Shown here: positions 1 through 8,946 of the stretch, piece after piece
Position numbering within the stretch: the stretch's first letter is position 1
How the letters are laid out: the number at the start of each line of letters is the position of its first letter
From: Fallopia convolvulus
Lineage: Eukaryota > Streptophyta > Magnoliopsida > Caryophyllales > Polygonaceae
NCBI GenBank assembly: GCA_964016875.1
Contig: OZ024724.1
Span: 29,473,786 to 29,537,785 of the forward strand
Direction: 5' to 3'
DNA: 64,000 nt
Made by a program: the position numbers and the translations under genes
The notes under the pieces: model-generated
The model's input: the letters and a program-made list of their open reading frames with translations, nothing else
What the model was told of the DNA's origin: nothing
The model's database searches: none

Positions 1-836
1 CCTGATGAGATAGCTTCTAAAGGGCTTGGTGCAGTAAGCACAAACGCGGTTGATCATATAGGAAAACCGATAAAAGTATGCGGGCCACCTTTTCAAATCA
101 ACTTGTTTGATCTCTGTTGCGCAATTGATTTGGTCCAATCAAAGACCTCGTGCACTTATGAAAGCTGCAAGAGTTTACTTAGCATGGAGGACTTCCATTA
201 GCATCCCACATCGGAAGCATATGTCTAAGCTAGCAACTCTCTGATACTATATATAGAAAGGGAGCATGTAAGGGTAAAGGGGTCGAAAAACATCTATAAC
301 TCAAGAACTATCTTGCTTGTCAAAGTTCGACGTGTTTAATCTCCGAGTGAGATCGTGTTATTTACGGTATTAAGTCCAAAAAGCTTTATTTGTAAAGAGT
401 ACAAAAACAATCAGCTAAAGGGTTGGGAGGAGGAAAAATCTACGTACGAAAACCGTTTGGTTGTACGAAATTCCGAGAGTTAGTATTTAATAAAATCTCG
501 TTTATAGCGCGTATTACATCGAGTTTCATCAATATATTCCTTCAATCAACCATAATTTATTTTTGACTAAGAGGGTTTTCATTATGGACTTTCTCCATCT
601 CCTATAGTTATCTCTTACTAGCTTGATTGTTGATAATCGTTGCAGAATTATCCGAGGGATGTATGAAAGTGGGGTTTTGAAGATCTTACACTGATGGCAA
701 ATCATCTTTGACGATCAACAATGATTTCTCCTAGAGATGGCCAAGATCCTAAATCCATCCTTGAAACAACAAAGAACAACTTTAGAAGATGATCAATTCT
801 AGAAACTGATCCTTCACTAAAACCCTAGATTCGGGA
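1..836. other. Unassigned sequence with LTR- or promoter-like elements
   Basis: No coding region is recognisable. A CCCACATCGGA stretch at 205-215 followed by TATATATAG at 248-256 resembles the promoter half of a plant LTR or a promoter. No matching second copy is in the window, so this may be a solo or truncated LTR or simple intergenic DNA. The right part (about 540-836) shows nothing I recognise. Confidence 0.3.
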
Positions 837-861
837 TTGCGAAAAACACAAGAAGCCATTC

Positions 862-1250
862 GTGGTCCAGACGGACGCCTCCGACTTTACCATTGGAGGA
901 GTACTAATGCCAGAGGGACATCTGATCGCTTACGATTGACGAAAGCTCAACGACACCGAGCGGAGCTACACGGTGCAGGAGAAGGAGATAACTGCCATCA
1001 TCCATTGCACAAGGACTAGGCGCCATTATCTCCTAGGGTCACGGTTCGTGGTCAAGACTGACAACGTCACCACAAGCTACATCTAGAGCCAGAAGAAGCT
1101 AACGCCCAAGCATGAACTAGCAAGACTTCCTATCCGAGTTCGACAACGAGCTAGAATACAAGCCAAGGCGCTTAGTTCGTCAGCCATAAGGCCAACCTTG
1201 TGGTTGACACACTAAGCGCAAAAGTAGAGTTAGAAGGCATCAGTCGAGCC
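862..1250 (+). pseudogene. RNase H domain of Ty3/gypsy pol, broken
   Basis: Reading from about 865 gives a recognisable retroelement RNase H segment. It starts with a TDAS-type catalytic aspartate motif, then GGVLM, RKLNDTE, TVQEKE and HYLLGSRFVVKTDN, all typical of plant Ty3/gypsy polyproteins. An in-frame TGA falls in the middle (near 935), a TAG follows the KTDN block (near 1083), and the connection region beyond has frameshifts. It is fossil coding sequence and cannot make an enzyme. Confidence 0.8.
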
Positions 1251-1399
1251 TAAGGCGCTCTAGAGGATTGTATCAAGGAGGGAATCGCCCAGGATATACC
1301 TACCAAGAAACTGATGGAGTTGATCTAGCTGGGTAATTTTGGGTCAAGGAGGGACTCATTTACACTATGGGGCAACGACTCTACGTGTCGAGCTATGGG

Positions 1400-2232
1400 A
1401 TACTACGTAGAGAGGTCATCAAGAAAAGCCACGACTCCAAGTGGGCATGACACCCAGGTACCCATTGTACACTTTCTCTCTTGGAAGACAAGTATTTTGG
1501 CCATAGATGCGGGACGGTGTGGAGGTATATGTCAACACTTATCTTGTTTGCCAACATGACAAGGTGGTGCAGCCACTACTGACGGGACTGTTACAACCAT
1601 TCCCAATGCCCTAACATCCATGGAAGAGTATGAGCATGTACTTCATGGTGGATCTACGAAAAGCCGAGGGTCACGGGAGCTTCATGGTAGTTGTGGACCG
1701 ATATTCCAAGTATGCCACATTCATCCCATGGACTAAGGAGTGCCGTATAGAGGAGGCAACCCCTCTCTTTCTCAAGCTTGTGGTCAAATATTGGGGCTTA
1801 CCCCAAACCATCATCAATGACAAGGACGGGAGATTCACGGGACGCTTTTGGATCGAGTTGTTCAAGCTATTAGGGTCAGACTTGCGATTTACAACATCGT
1901 TCCATCCTCAGACTACTGACCAAACTGAGAGGGCCAATTGTCTACTCGAGACATACTTGCGGCACTATGTGAGCGCATCCCAAAAGGACTTGTCCAAGCT
2001 CCTTGACGTGGATCAGTTCTTGTTCGACATGCAATGGAATGAGTCCATGGACAAGAGTATGTTCGAAGTCATCATGGGATTTCTACCAAGCACCCCGAGT
2101 ATCATCGCCTCAGGCTACAAGGGACCAACGCCAATGGCATACAAGTTTGCTAAGAGTTGGAAAGAAGAGATAGACTTAACCACATCCTACTTACTCAAGG
2201 CGAACAAGCGGAATAAGAAGTGGTCGGGCTGA
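1400..2232 (+). pseudogene. Ty3/gypsy integrase, broken upstream, core readable
   Basis: The zinc-finger region near 1430-1560 is only seen by switching frames. From 1630 a 200-codon open stretch covers the catalytic core: VDRYSKYATFIP, the second acidic motif in NDKDGRF, then HPQTTDQTERANCLLETYLR with the glutamate of the DDE triad. The usual first-Asp motif (xMDFI) is replaced by a MVDLRKAEG-like sequence. The open frame ends at 2232, and the C-terminal part continues in another frame from 2220. Role in the parent element: insertion of cDNA into the genome. It is inactive here because it is fragmented. Confidence 0.85.
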
Positions 2233-2655
2233 CCAGTGGCAGAGGGAGATCGAATTTCAAGTCTGACTTATTCATGATCAAGCTACACTACATCATGCGA
2301 CATCAAGGATTGCACAAGGCACTAATCTGGTGCTACGAGGGACCGTTCGTGGTATTCAAGAGGGTCGGTACAACTGCCTACAAGCTAGAGTTGTCGTCAA
2401 AGTTCAAGATTCATCCAATGTTTCACGTGTGGATGCTCAAGCCAATTAAATCACGAGGACAAGGATGATCCATCTCGAGGGGACGCACAATGGGCATCGA
2501 TGGGGGTCAAGTCTACTTATGACAAGGAGGCTCAAGAGATCGTTGTTGACCGAATGGTACGAGAAAGGTATAGAAGACCAAGGCTCGAGTACTTGGTGTG
2601 TTGGAAGGGACAAGGATCTTATGCACGAGCCTAGGAGTTTCTAGAAGCATCTGGG
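2220..2655 (+). pseudogene. Integrase C-terminal segment plus chromodomain remnant
   Basis: 2220-2468 encodes the segment typical of the end of chromovirus integrases (YEGPFVVFKRVG, YKLELSS, IHPMFHVWMLKP). After a break, about 2516-2650 reads as a chromodomain: EAQEIVVDRMVRER, then LEYLVCWKGQG, then a stop and EFLEASGTL. In intact elements this domain directs integration toward particular chromatin. Stops and a frame change show that it is dead. Confidence 0.75.
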
Positions 2656-2779
2656 ACCCTCTAGAGTAGGCACGTCCATTTCGGAGCCTTCTAGCATAGG
2701 CGCTCCTCATTTGAGGACAAAGGCAGCTTGACCTGCCCTTTTGGATGTAGGCACTCACAGGCGCACCGCACACCCCTCC

Positions 2780-3240
2780 AGAAACATCTATAAAGTTCTA
2801 GCGTAGGTGTGATTCTTCTAGGCTTAACTCTAGAATTCTCTAGGCTTGTCTTAGTCTAGATTCTTCTCTTTTATAACGGTGACCTCATCTATAAATAGGC
2901 CTCACCCTCCCATTTGCAAGGCATCGAAGCTTAGCCATCAAAGCACACTTGTAAGAGTTCTCTTGTATAAATACAAGTCCTTTTTCCTACAAATTAAACC
3001 ATTTAGCCTTTTTCTCTTAGCTTCAAACTAGAGCATTCAGGTCTAGGCCAGACTTAACACATCGAGAGGGTTTAACTTAGCTAAGAGCCGCTGAGGTACA
3101 AAAAGAATCTCGGTCCGTGCTTACACGTTAGATTTGCTGCCCAAAGCAATAACTATCGATCTTTTTGATCAAAGTAAAAATGGTATAAAATAAATCTCGT
3201 TATCGTTGACTTGGAAACACAGTAATCAAAAGGTCCAGCA
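2780..3240 (+). repeat. Probable 3' LTR-like region of the chromovirus remnant
   Basis: This noncoding stretch follows the pol remnant directly. It has a TATAAATA box at 2890 followed by pyrimidine- and purine-rich sequence of the kind seen at plant LTR promoters. Neither edge could be fixed, because no second copy or target duplication is visible. The limits given are approximate. Confidence 0.35.
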
Positions 3241-3544
3241 AGAATGAGGTGGACATTTTTCAAAGGTCGGACTTTCAACACTGTAATATATATGGGACGA
3301 AATTGTATACAGTATGCATGTGTTTTACGCGAAGTCGATCAGAAGACTTACAAAAAAAAATGTTAGTTGACTGTGGAAGTCAACTAATATCGGTATGCAA
3401 TATGCAGTTTTGTAAGTCAGAAGACTTTCAAAAAATCATACTTTAATAATTTTTATTTCGAAAAATACATCCATACTATATATATAGTAGTAATGCATGT
3501 CGACCATGAAAATATATATACATGGTGGGTATATGTAACAGCTA
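3241..3544. other. Intergenic sequence upstream of the WAK-like gene
   Basis: No gene is seen. It contains a perfect 10-bp inverted repeat, TTAGTTGACT and AGTCAACTAA, at 3363-3387 with a 5-nt loop, placing a TTGAC (W-box core) in each arm. AT-rich sequence follows, up to the likely TATA box. Confidence 0.5.
3477..3487 (+). promoter_or_regulatory. Candidate TATA box of the WAK-like gene
   Basis: TATATATATAG lies 58-68 bp upstream of the chosen start codon at 3545, leaving room for a short 5' leader. The placement is plausible but is based on position and composition only. Confidence 0.35.
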
Positions 3545-6193
3545 ATGAAACTCTCGGAGCTGATCTCACGGTGGGTCCTCCTCCTGGCCGCCATAGCAGC
3601 ATCGGCGGCCATGGGGAAACAACCAGCCAGCATGCTGACGGCGGCCAACACCACAAAGCCCGGGTGCCCGCGCACGTGCGGGAACGTGACAATCCCCTAC
3701 CCGTTCGGGGTGGGCCTCTACTCGGGCTGCTCCCTGAGCGGGCCCACCTACGACGTCTATTGCGGCCCGAATAACGATCGTCCGACGCCCTTCCTCTACT
3801 CGGCCAAATCCGGGTCACTCCTGGAGGTGGTGGGGATATCGGAGAGCCAGATCCGGATCCGGAACGCGGTGGAATTCAAGTGCTTCCATTCGTCGGGGCA
3901 GGTGACGTCGCGGGAGTACATTGATGGGTACGTTCAGATGAATGTGGACCCGGACTCGCCCTTCGCCTTCTCCGCCACCTCCAATAAGCTCACCGTGGTC
4001 GGCTGCGCGGACGGCGCCTCCATTTTTGGGATCCCTATCATTCAGGCCGACTCCGCCTCTTGTAACACCCAGTGCTCCACCCGCCAAGATGTCGTCTCCG
4101 GTAAGTACGTATGTTAACACGAGACTTGTCTAATTATTTAAAGATCATGTACGTTATGAGTTGGCTTTTTTTTTGGTTGAAGTTATGAGTTGGCTTATTG
4201 TAAGCTCACTGTATTTTTTAGGCGATCAACTCATTAACGCGACATTTTCTTATAATGCATAGCAGAAATAGCATGTTAAATTTAATCACAACTCAGATCG
4301 AGATCTGATTTTTATCACATTTAAAATATTAGTTTTTTTGTTACTAAAATCTAAATAAAGATATTAAATAGAGAGTTTGGTTCAAATGAAACAAACTTTT
4401 ATCCTGAAACTAAGTTCACATTTACATTTTTTATACTTTGTAGTGCACTTTACCTACTTTTTATAATGCACTTTTTTATTTTTCAATGTACTTTTATATG
4501 AAAAGTGCATACTAACTAGCAAAAGTGCATTCGATTCAAAACTCCTTAATTACAATATATATCCTATCCCTTTTCACTACATTTTATGAAAACCCATTTT
4601 TTTTACCATCTTTTAATTAATTTGATCTAATCCTTTGACCTCTTCAATTGCAACTTTGTTTTTTTTTTAACTAATTCAAAAGTACAAGTTCTGAAATAAA
4701 TTAAATAGTAGTATAACTTCTACCCCAAAAAAATAAAAATTAAATAGTAGTATAATTTTTGTCCAATGGACGTAAAAGTCAAGCTGAGATGCCTTCAAAA
4801 GTTCAAACTGTTGCGTCCATCTCATATTTTGAGTAAGGTTTAAGGAAGCTATATAGTAGCTACCTCCTCTGATCTAAAATAATTGTCGTTTTAGATTTCG
4901 ACACAAGAATTAAGAAAAATATTAACTAAATTCAAAAGGTAATTTTTTTTATAAATTTTACCACGCATCACCTTTTTTCAACCAATGAATGAATAACATT
5001 AATTGACACATTTCAATAACAATTCTCATAACTCACTATTAATCAATTGCCTAAAAAATCTAAAACGACATATAAAATGGATCACATTTGAAGTGTTAAA
5101 ACGACAATTAATTTGAATCGGAGGGAGTATTAATTTGGAGTTGTATGCAAAAAATGGTATAGCTAGCATTATTTTTACATAAGATAAGCGTTGGAGTCGT
5201 ACTCCATGGACCATATATATGAGGTCTTTAATTAAGTGCATTAATTATTTAACTGTACGTACATTACAGGGCAGTGTAACGGAAAAGGATGTTGCCAAGT
5301 GGCGGTGCCCAAGGGAATGAGAGGATTCTCCATCACTATGGGGCTTCAGACCAACAACACCCCGGTTGCCTCCTTCAACCCCTGCGGCTTCGCCTTCTTA
5401 GGAGCCCAGGACGAGGTCGTGTTCCATGGAGCATCAGACCTCAGCGATCCTGTAGGCTTCATAAATAGGACGGTCGCAGACGTACCCATTGTGCTCAATT
5501 GGGTGATTGGGACCCAAACTTGTAGTGAAGCTCGTAACAACGCTTCTGGCTACGCTTGTCAGCAAAACACCACGTGCTCTAATGATGTTGAAAACGGTAT
5601 TGGAGGTTACCGTTGTAGTTGCCTTCCAGGGTATCAAGGTAACCCCTATTTGCCTCCAGGTTGTGCAGGTATATTATATTATATTATATTATATATACAC
5701 ACCTATCAACTTAATTTCGGTACGTTTAATTAACTAACATACAATTCAAATATATGTATGTATAATTGATGTTTCTTTTTGTGATCAACTGACTAGATAT
5801 CAACGAGTGTGATGATCCAAGCCTAAATAAATGCTCAAACATATGCCACAATACGGAAGGCAGTTATTTGTGCACTTGTCCTCGTGGTCTTTCTGGTGAT
5901 GCTAGGCAAGATGGCACTGGTTGTACCAAGAAAAGCTCTCAAGTTTTTGTCCTTAGATTGAGTCTCGGTACGTACGTATATATGTTTCTACTCCACAGCA
6001 AATATATGTAAGTTACCGTTTGTTCTGTGTCTGACTATGTTTATACTCTCATTTCATATATGCAGGATTAAGCTTTGGGTTCTTAGTGTTAGTAATCACA
6101 TTATGCTGGGTGTACTTGGTAAATAGGAAAAGGAAGCTCATCAAAGCTCATCAAAATATAGGAAAAGGCAGCTTCACCACCCATCATTCATAG
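3545..6193 (+). CDS. WAK-like receptor, ectodomain and membrane segment only (kinase lost)
   Basis: Four exons with GT-AG junctions can be joined: 3545-4100, 5270-5668, 5797-5967 and 6066-6193, giving 417 residues. The product has a signal peptide (residues about 1-23), a cysteine-rich GUB_WAK galacturonan-binding domain starting at CPRTCGNVTIPYPFGV (about residue 41), an EGF-like region in exon 2, and a calcium-binding EGF module in exon 3 beginning DINECDD. A transmembrane helix and a basic NRKRK stop-transfer follow in exon 4. Wall-associated kinases sit in the plasma membrane and sense pectin. Here the frame closes at TAG 6191-6193, just after the juxtamembrane segment, because a deletion removed the kinase N-lobe. 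It may be a pseudogene, or it may express a kinase-less membrane protein; sequence alone cannot decide. Confidence 0.7.
4863..5127. mobile_element. Stowaway-like MITE in intron 1 of the WAK-like gene
   Basis: The 265-bp segment is bounded by TA dinucleotides (4861-4862 and 5128-5129). It has imperfect terminal inverted repeats: the left end reads CCTCCTCTGATC then AATAATTGTCGTTTTAG, and the right end is the complement of GAATCGGAGGGAG with AAAACGACAATTAATTT. The CTCCCTCCG-type end and TA target site are those of Tc1/mariner-derived Stowaway MITEs. It has no coding capacity. Confidence 0.8.
5669..5698. repeat. (TATAT)n microsatellite at an intron 5' end
   Basis: Repeats of ATATT run directly from the splice donor of exon 2 of the WAK-like gene (the GT at 5669-5670 begins the tract). 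Confidence 0.8.
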
Positions 6194-6743
6194 GGATGTT
6201 AAAGCAGCCAACATCTTACTGGACCACACTTACACTGCCAAGATATCGGATTTCGGAGCTTCTAGGCTTAACCCCTTGGATCAATCTCAACTAGCTACAA
6301 TAGTTCAAGGAACATTTGGATATCTAGATCCTGAGTACTTTGGGTCGGGCCTTTTGACTGATAAGAGCGATGTTTATAGCTTTGGGGTTGTTCTTGCCGA
6401 GCTCTTAACCAAGGAAAAGGCAATGGATCCGGAGAAACCGATTGGAGAACAAAACTTGACAGCATGTTTTGTTAATGCACTTGAGGAGGACAGATTGTGT
6501 GAGATTTTAGATCCTCAAGTAGTCAGGGAAGCATCCAGAGAACAAATTGTTTGTATAGGAAAACTTGTTCTGAAATGCTTTAGCTCGCAGGGTAAAGATA
6601 GGCCATCTATGAGAGAGGTTACTATGGAACTTGAAACAATAAACAAGTTGAAGAGGCATCCATGGGAAGAACGTCCTGGCTACGATGACATTCAAACTAA
6701 TGATTTGGACAATGAAGAAAGAGACCTTTATCCAATACCGTAG
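6168..6743 (+). pseudogene. Kinase C-lobe remnant of the WAK-like gene
   Basis: In a different frame from the preceding exon, the sequence resumes in the kinase catalytic loop (PPIIHRDVKAANILLD). It continues through KISDFGASR (the DFG motif), GTFGYLDPEY, DVYSFGVVLAELLT and the RPSMREV region to a stop at 6741-6743. The glycine-rich loop, the ATP-binding lysine and the helix-C glutamate (roughly the first half of the domain) are missing. Their loss, together with the frame shift, makes this non-functional as a kinase. The breakpoint lies near 6150-6168, beside a repeated AAGCTCATC. The surviving part aligns well with WAK-type kinases and has no internal stop, suggesting a fairly recent deletion. 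Confidence 0.85.
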
Positions 6744-7119
6744 ATAAATACTTTCCAACACTGGTGACTTGTGACTTGTGACTTGTGAGTACACTTGATG
6801 TTTATCAGAACATTAAAATACGTTGTTGTGAGCTTGTCTTGATCGGATTGCCTTTTCTTAGTTATCAGGTAAAAATCAATCGTGTACCGCCAAGGGCTTT
6901 GTTGGTGGCTATTACCCTATAGTTAGGCATACTGATTTTATCAAATCTTCTTTAGCGCATTAGTAGTCACGAAAATGTGTTTGTTGTAGTAGTATCCTAT
7001 ATGTCCACACGCAAAACTTTTTGCATTTTATTTCCTTCGGGTTTACTTTCTTAACAAATTGGTTTTGGTGATAAATGTCGTGTCTGTAAACTAACCAGTA
7101 AAGCGCTCGAACTAGGAAA
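6744..7119. other. 3' flank of the WAK-like gene, no gene seen
   Basis: Noncoding. A short direct repeat of GTGACTT occurs just after the stop codon (about 6764-6786). No structure or family was recognised in the rest. Confidence 0.5.
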
Positions 7120-7262
7120 ATCGGCTTGTATCGACCGGCTTGCCTAGTGGTAGGAAAAATGGTGAAACTTAGTTTTTCACCCAAGTGAAAGGGTGGAGGC
7201 AAGGATCGAACTTGGACCTTCCAACATCCTCCATACCTCTTACTACTTGACCACCCCGAACC
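7120..7262 (-). mobile_element. tRNA-derived SINE (minus strand)
   Basis: Read on the minus strand, the element starts near 7262 with GGTTCGGGGTGGTCAAGTAG, which contains an A-box-like TGGTCAAGTAGTAAG. This is followed about 40 nt later by the B-box AGTTCGATCC (complement of 7203-7212). These are the internal RNA polymerase III promoter boxes of tRNA-derived SINEs. The body downstream is not similar to a tRNA. The 3' edge and target duplication are not clear. Confidence 0.6.
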
Positions 7263-7275
7263 AAACGAGATTTTT

Positions 7276-7475
7276 GAATAGCGCACCCCTAAAATTTCAG
7301 AATAATGCACCCTATGGTCGTAATGGCCAGAGGGTGTCCGGCCGTAACGGCTAGAGTACCTCCAACCGTTACGGCCGGATGTGCCTCAGCCGTAACGGCT
7401 AGATGCCCCATTATCGTTACATTTGGAGGTACTCTGGCCGTTACGACTTGGTTTTTGTTTTAAACCGAGAAGTTA
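7276..7475. mobile_element. Left end of a Mutator-like element with palindrome array, split by hAT
   Basis: It begins with two related motifs, GAATAGCGCACCC and ATAATGCACCC, separated by about 11 nt. About six units of roughly 24 bp follow (7317-7448), each with a CCGTWACGG core. The same design, with the same continuation after the array, is at 12936-13130, so this is a second copy of that element's left end. The hAT element at 7484 interrupts it. No matching right end was found, so the copy is probably truncated. Confidence 0.65.
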
Positions 7476-7699
7476 ATATAATGTAGGGCTGGGACTTTGG
7501 ACCCGAAAAACCGAAGAACCGAACCGAACCGAGCGGTTCGGGTCGGTTCGGGTCGGTTTGTGAAAATAAATGTGGTAAAAAAATTCGGTTCGGTTTTTAA
7601 ATAAAATTCGGGTTCGGTTCTCGGGTACAAAAAAAAAAGTAAAACCCGAATACCCGTAAATCCCAATTCCCCAGCCCTAAATTTTAATTACCCGTAGAT

Positions 7700-8946
7700 C
7701 TCCCAATGCGAGACGAGTTTCGAGTCGAAACTTTCGACTTTCAGTCTTTCACTTTCGACTTTTCCTGTAGATCCCTATTCCCCTAGCCGTCGTTCCCGTC
7801 GAACTCGAAGGTGTTCCCGTCGTTGCCATTTGCAGAACCCTCACCGGCCGCCTACGAGTCGCCGTCTCGTCGCCTCTTCGCACCGTTGGTGGTCGTCGCC
7901 CTAATTGTGCGCCTCCTCTGTATTAGGGTACCACCGCCGGGAACCATCCCAATTCTCACGCCGCCAGCGCTGGTAAGGCCACCCCCTTTCCTTGGTCTCG
8001 TTCGTTCCCTCTCCCTTTCCTTCGTTCCCTTCTGATTTTTGAGCGCCTCGGGACAGATTCCAAGGAGTCGAGATCTCCGCTGATCGAGTCATTTGGGGAC
8101 TGCTACTGTTCGCCGACGCCCACACCAGGAATTGCAGTCGTGAAAGTCACCAGGAATTGCCCCCGATTTGTGCATCCACAAGGTCGAACATGTTCTGATT
8201 TTTGGGGACTGCTACTGCTTCTGATTTTTGTCCTTGTTGTTTTCCATTATTGTTCTAAATTTGATAATGTGTATGTTGATATGAGTATGAAATTATGAAT
8301 GAATACTTGTGCAGTTGTGCTCATGGCCTATGGCATTTCGATCCTAATTTGTCACTTTAGTGAAGTAATAGGGAAGAAGGGAGTCATCAAAAGTATAGAA
8401 TTTAATTTTTCATATGTAGTACTGTAGTAGTTGTTTGTATCTGTTAATAAATGGTAGAATGGTGATAAGACATAAAGTTGATTATGTAAAGTGTAAACTA
8501 TTGTGAGCTTCTGATGTGTAATATGAAAAGCCTAGAAGATGGAGGGAGTCATATTGATCAAGACTAGAGAAGAGAGGAGAGGTGGTATTTGTTTATATAT
8601 GTTTTTCGTTTTAACATGTTTACATTAGTTTTTCTAGACATAGTTGTTCTCAGTGTGGAATCTTTTTGTGTGAATTAAGATTTGGTAGAGGGACTTAGAG
8701 CAGTCAGCCAATCATTGTAAAGAACACATGATATTCCCGCCTAGTTGGCATAACTTTGTTCAGTTTGTTGGCATTTCTCACAAACTATTACCAATGATGT
8801 AAATCTCATGCTTTGACACCGTACCTATCTTTACTTCTTTGCACGTCAGGTAGTTTTAATTCTGAATTTTTGCTAATGGATGTGCTAATGTTTTAGTAGT
8901 TTTAATTCTGAATGTTTTAGTGGTTTTATTGTTTAGGGATTTGCTA
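7700..8946 (+). other. 5' leader region of the hAT transposase gene
   Basis: This stretch between the left subterminal repeats and the first ATG has no conserved coding region. TTTAG just before GGATTTGCTAATGG (about 8934) looks like a splice acceptor, so a 5' untranslated exon and intron are likely. The exon edges were not resolved. Confidence 0.4.

Larger units (their letters stand above)
837..3240 (+). mobile_element. Decayed Ty3/gypsy chromovirus remnant
   Basis: In order, the plus strand carries pieces of retrotransposon RNase H (about 862-1100), an integrase zinc-finger region (about 1430-1560), the integrase core (1630-2232), the integrase C-terminal segment (to about 2468), a chromodomain (about 2516-2650) and an LTR-like tail. 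This order, with a chromodomain after integrase, is that of plant chromoviruses (Tekay/CRM-type). Frameshifts and stops occur in every part. Gag, protease and most of reverse transcriptase are absent, and no 5' LTR was found, so this is an old 5'-truncated copy. Confidence 0.8.

Noticed and set aside
3453..3818. Antisense open frames over WAK exon 1 (also 3815-4120)
   Set aside because: Shadows caused by the GC-rich exon; the sense strand carries the conserved domain.
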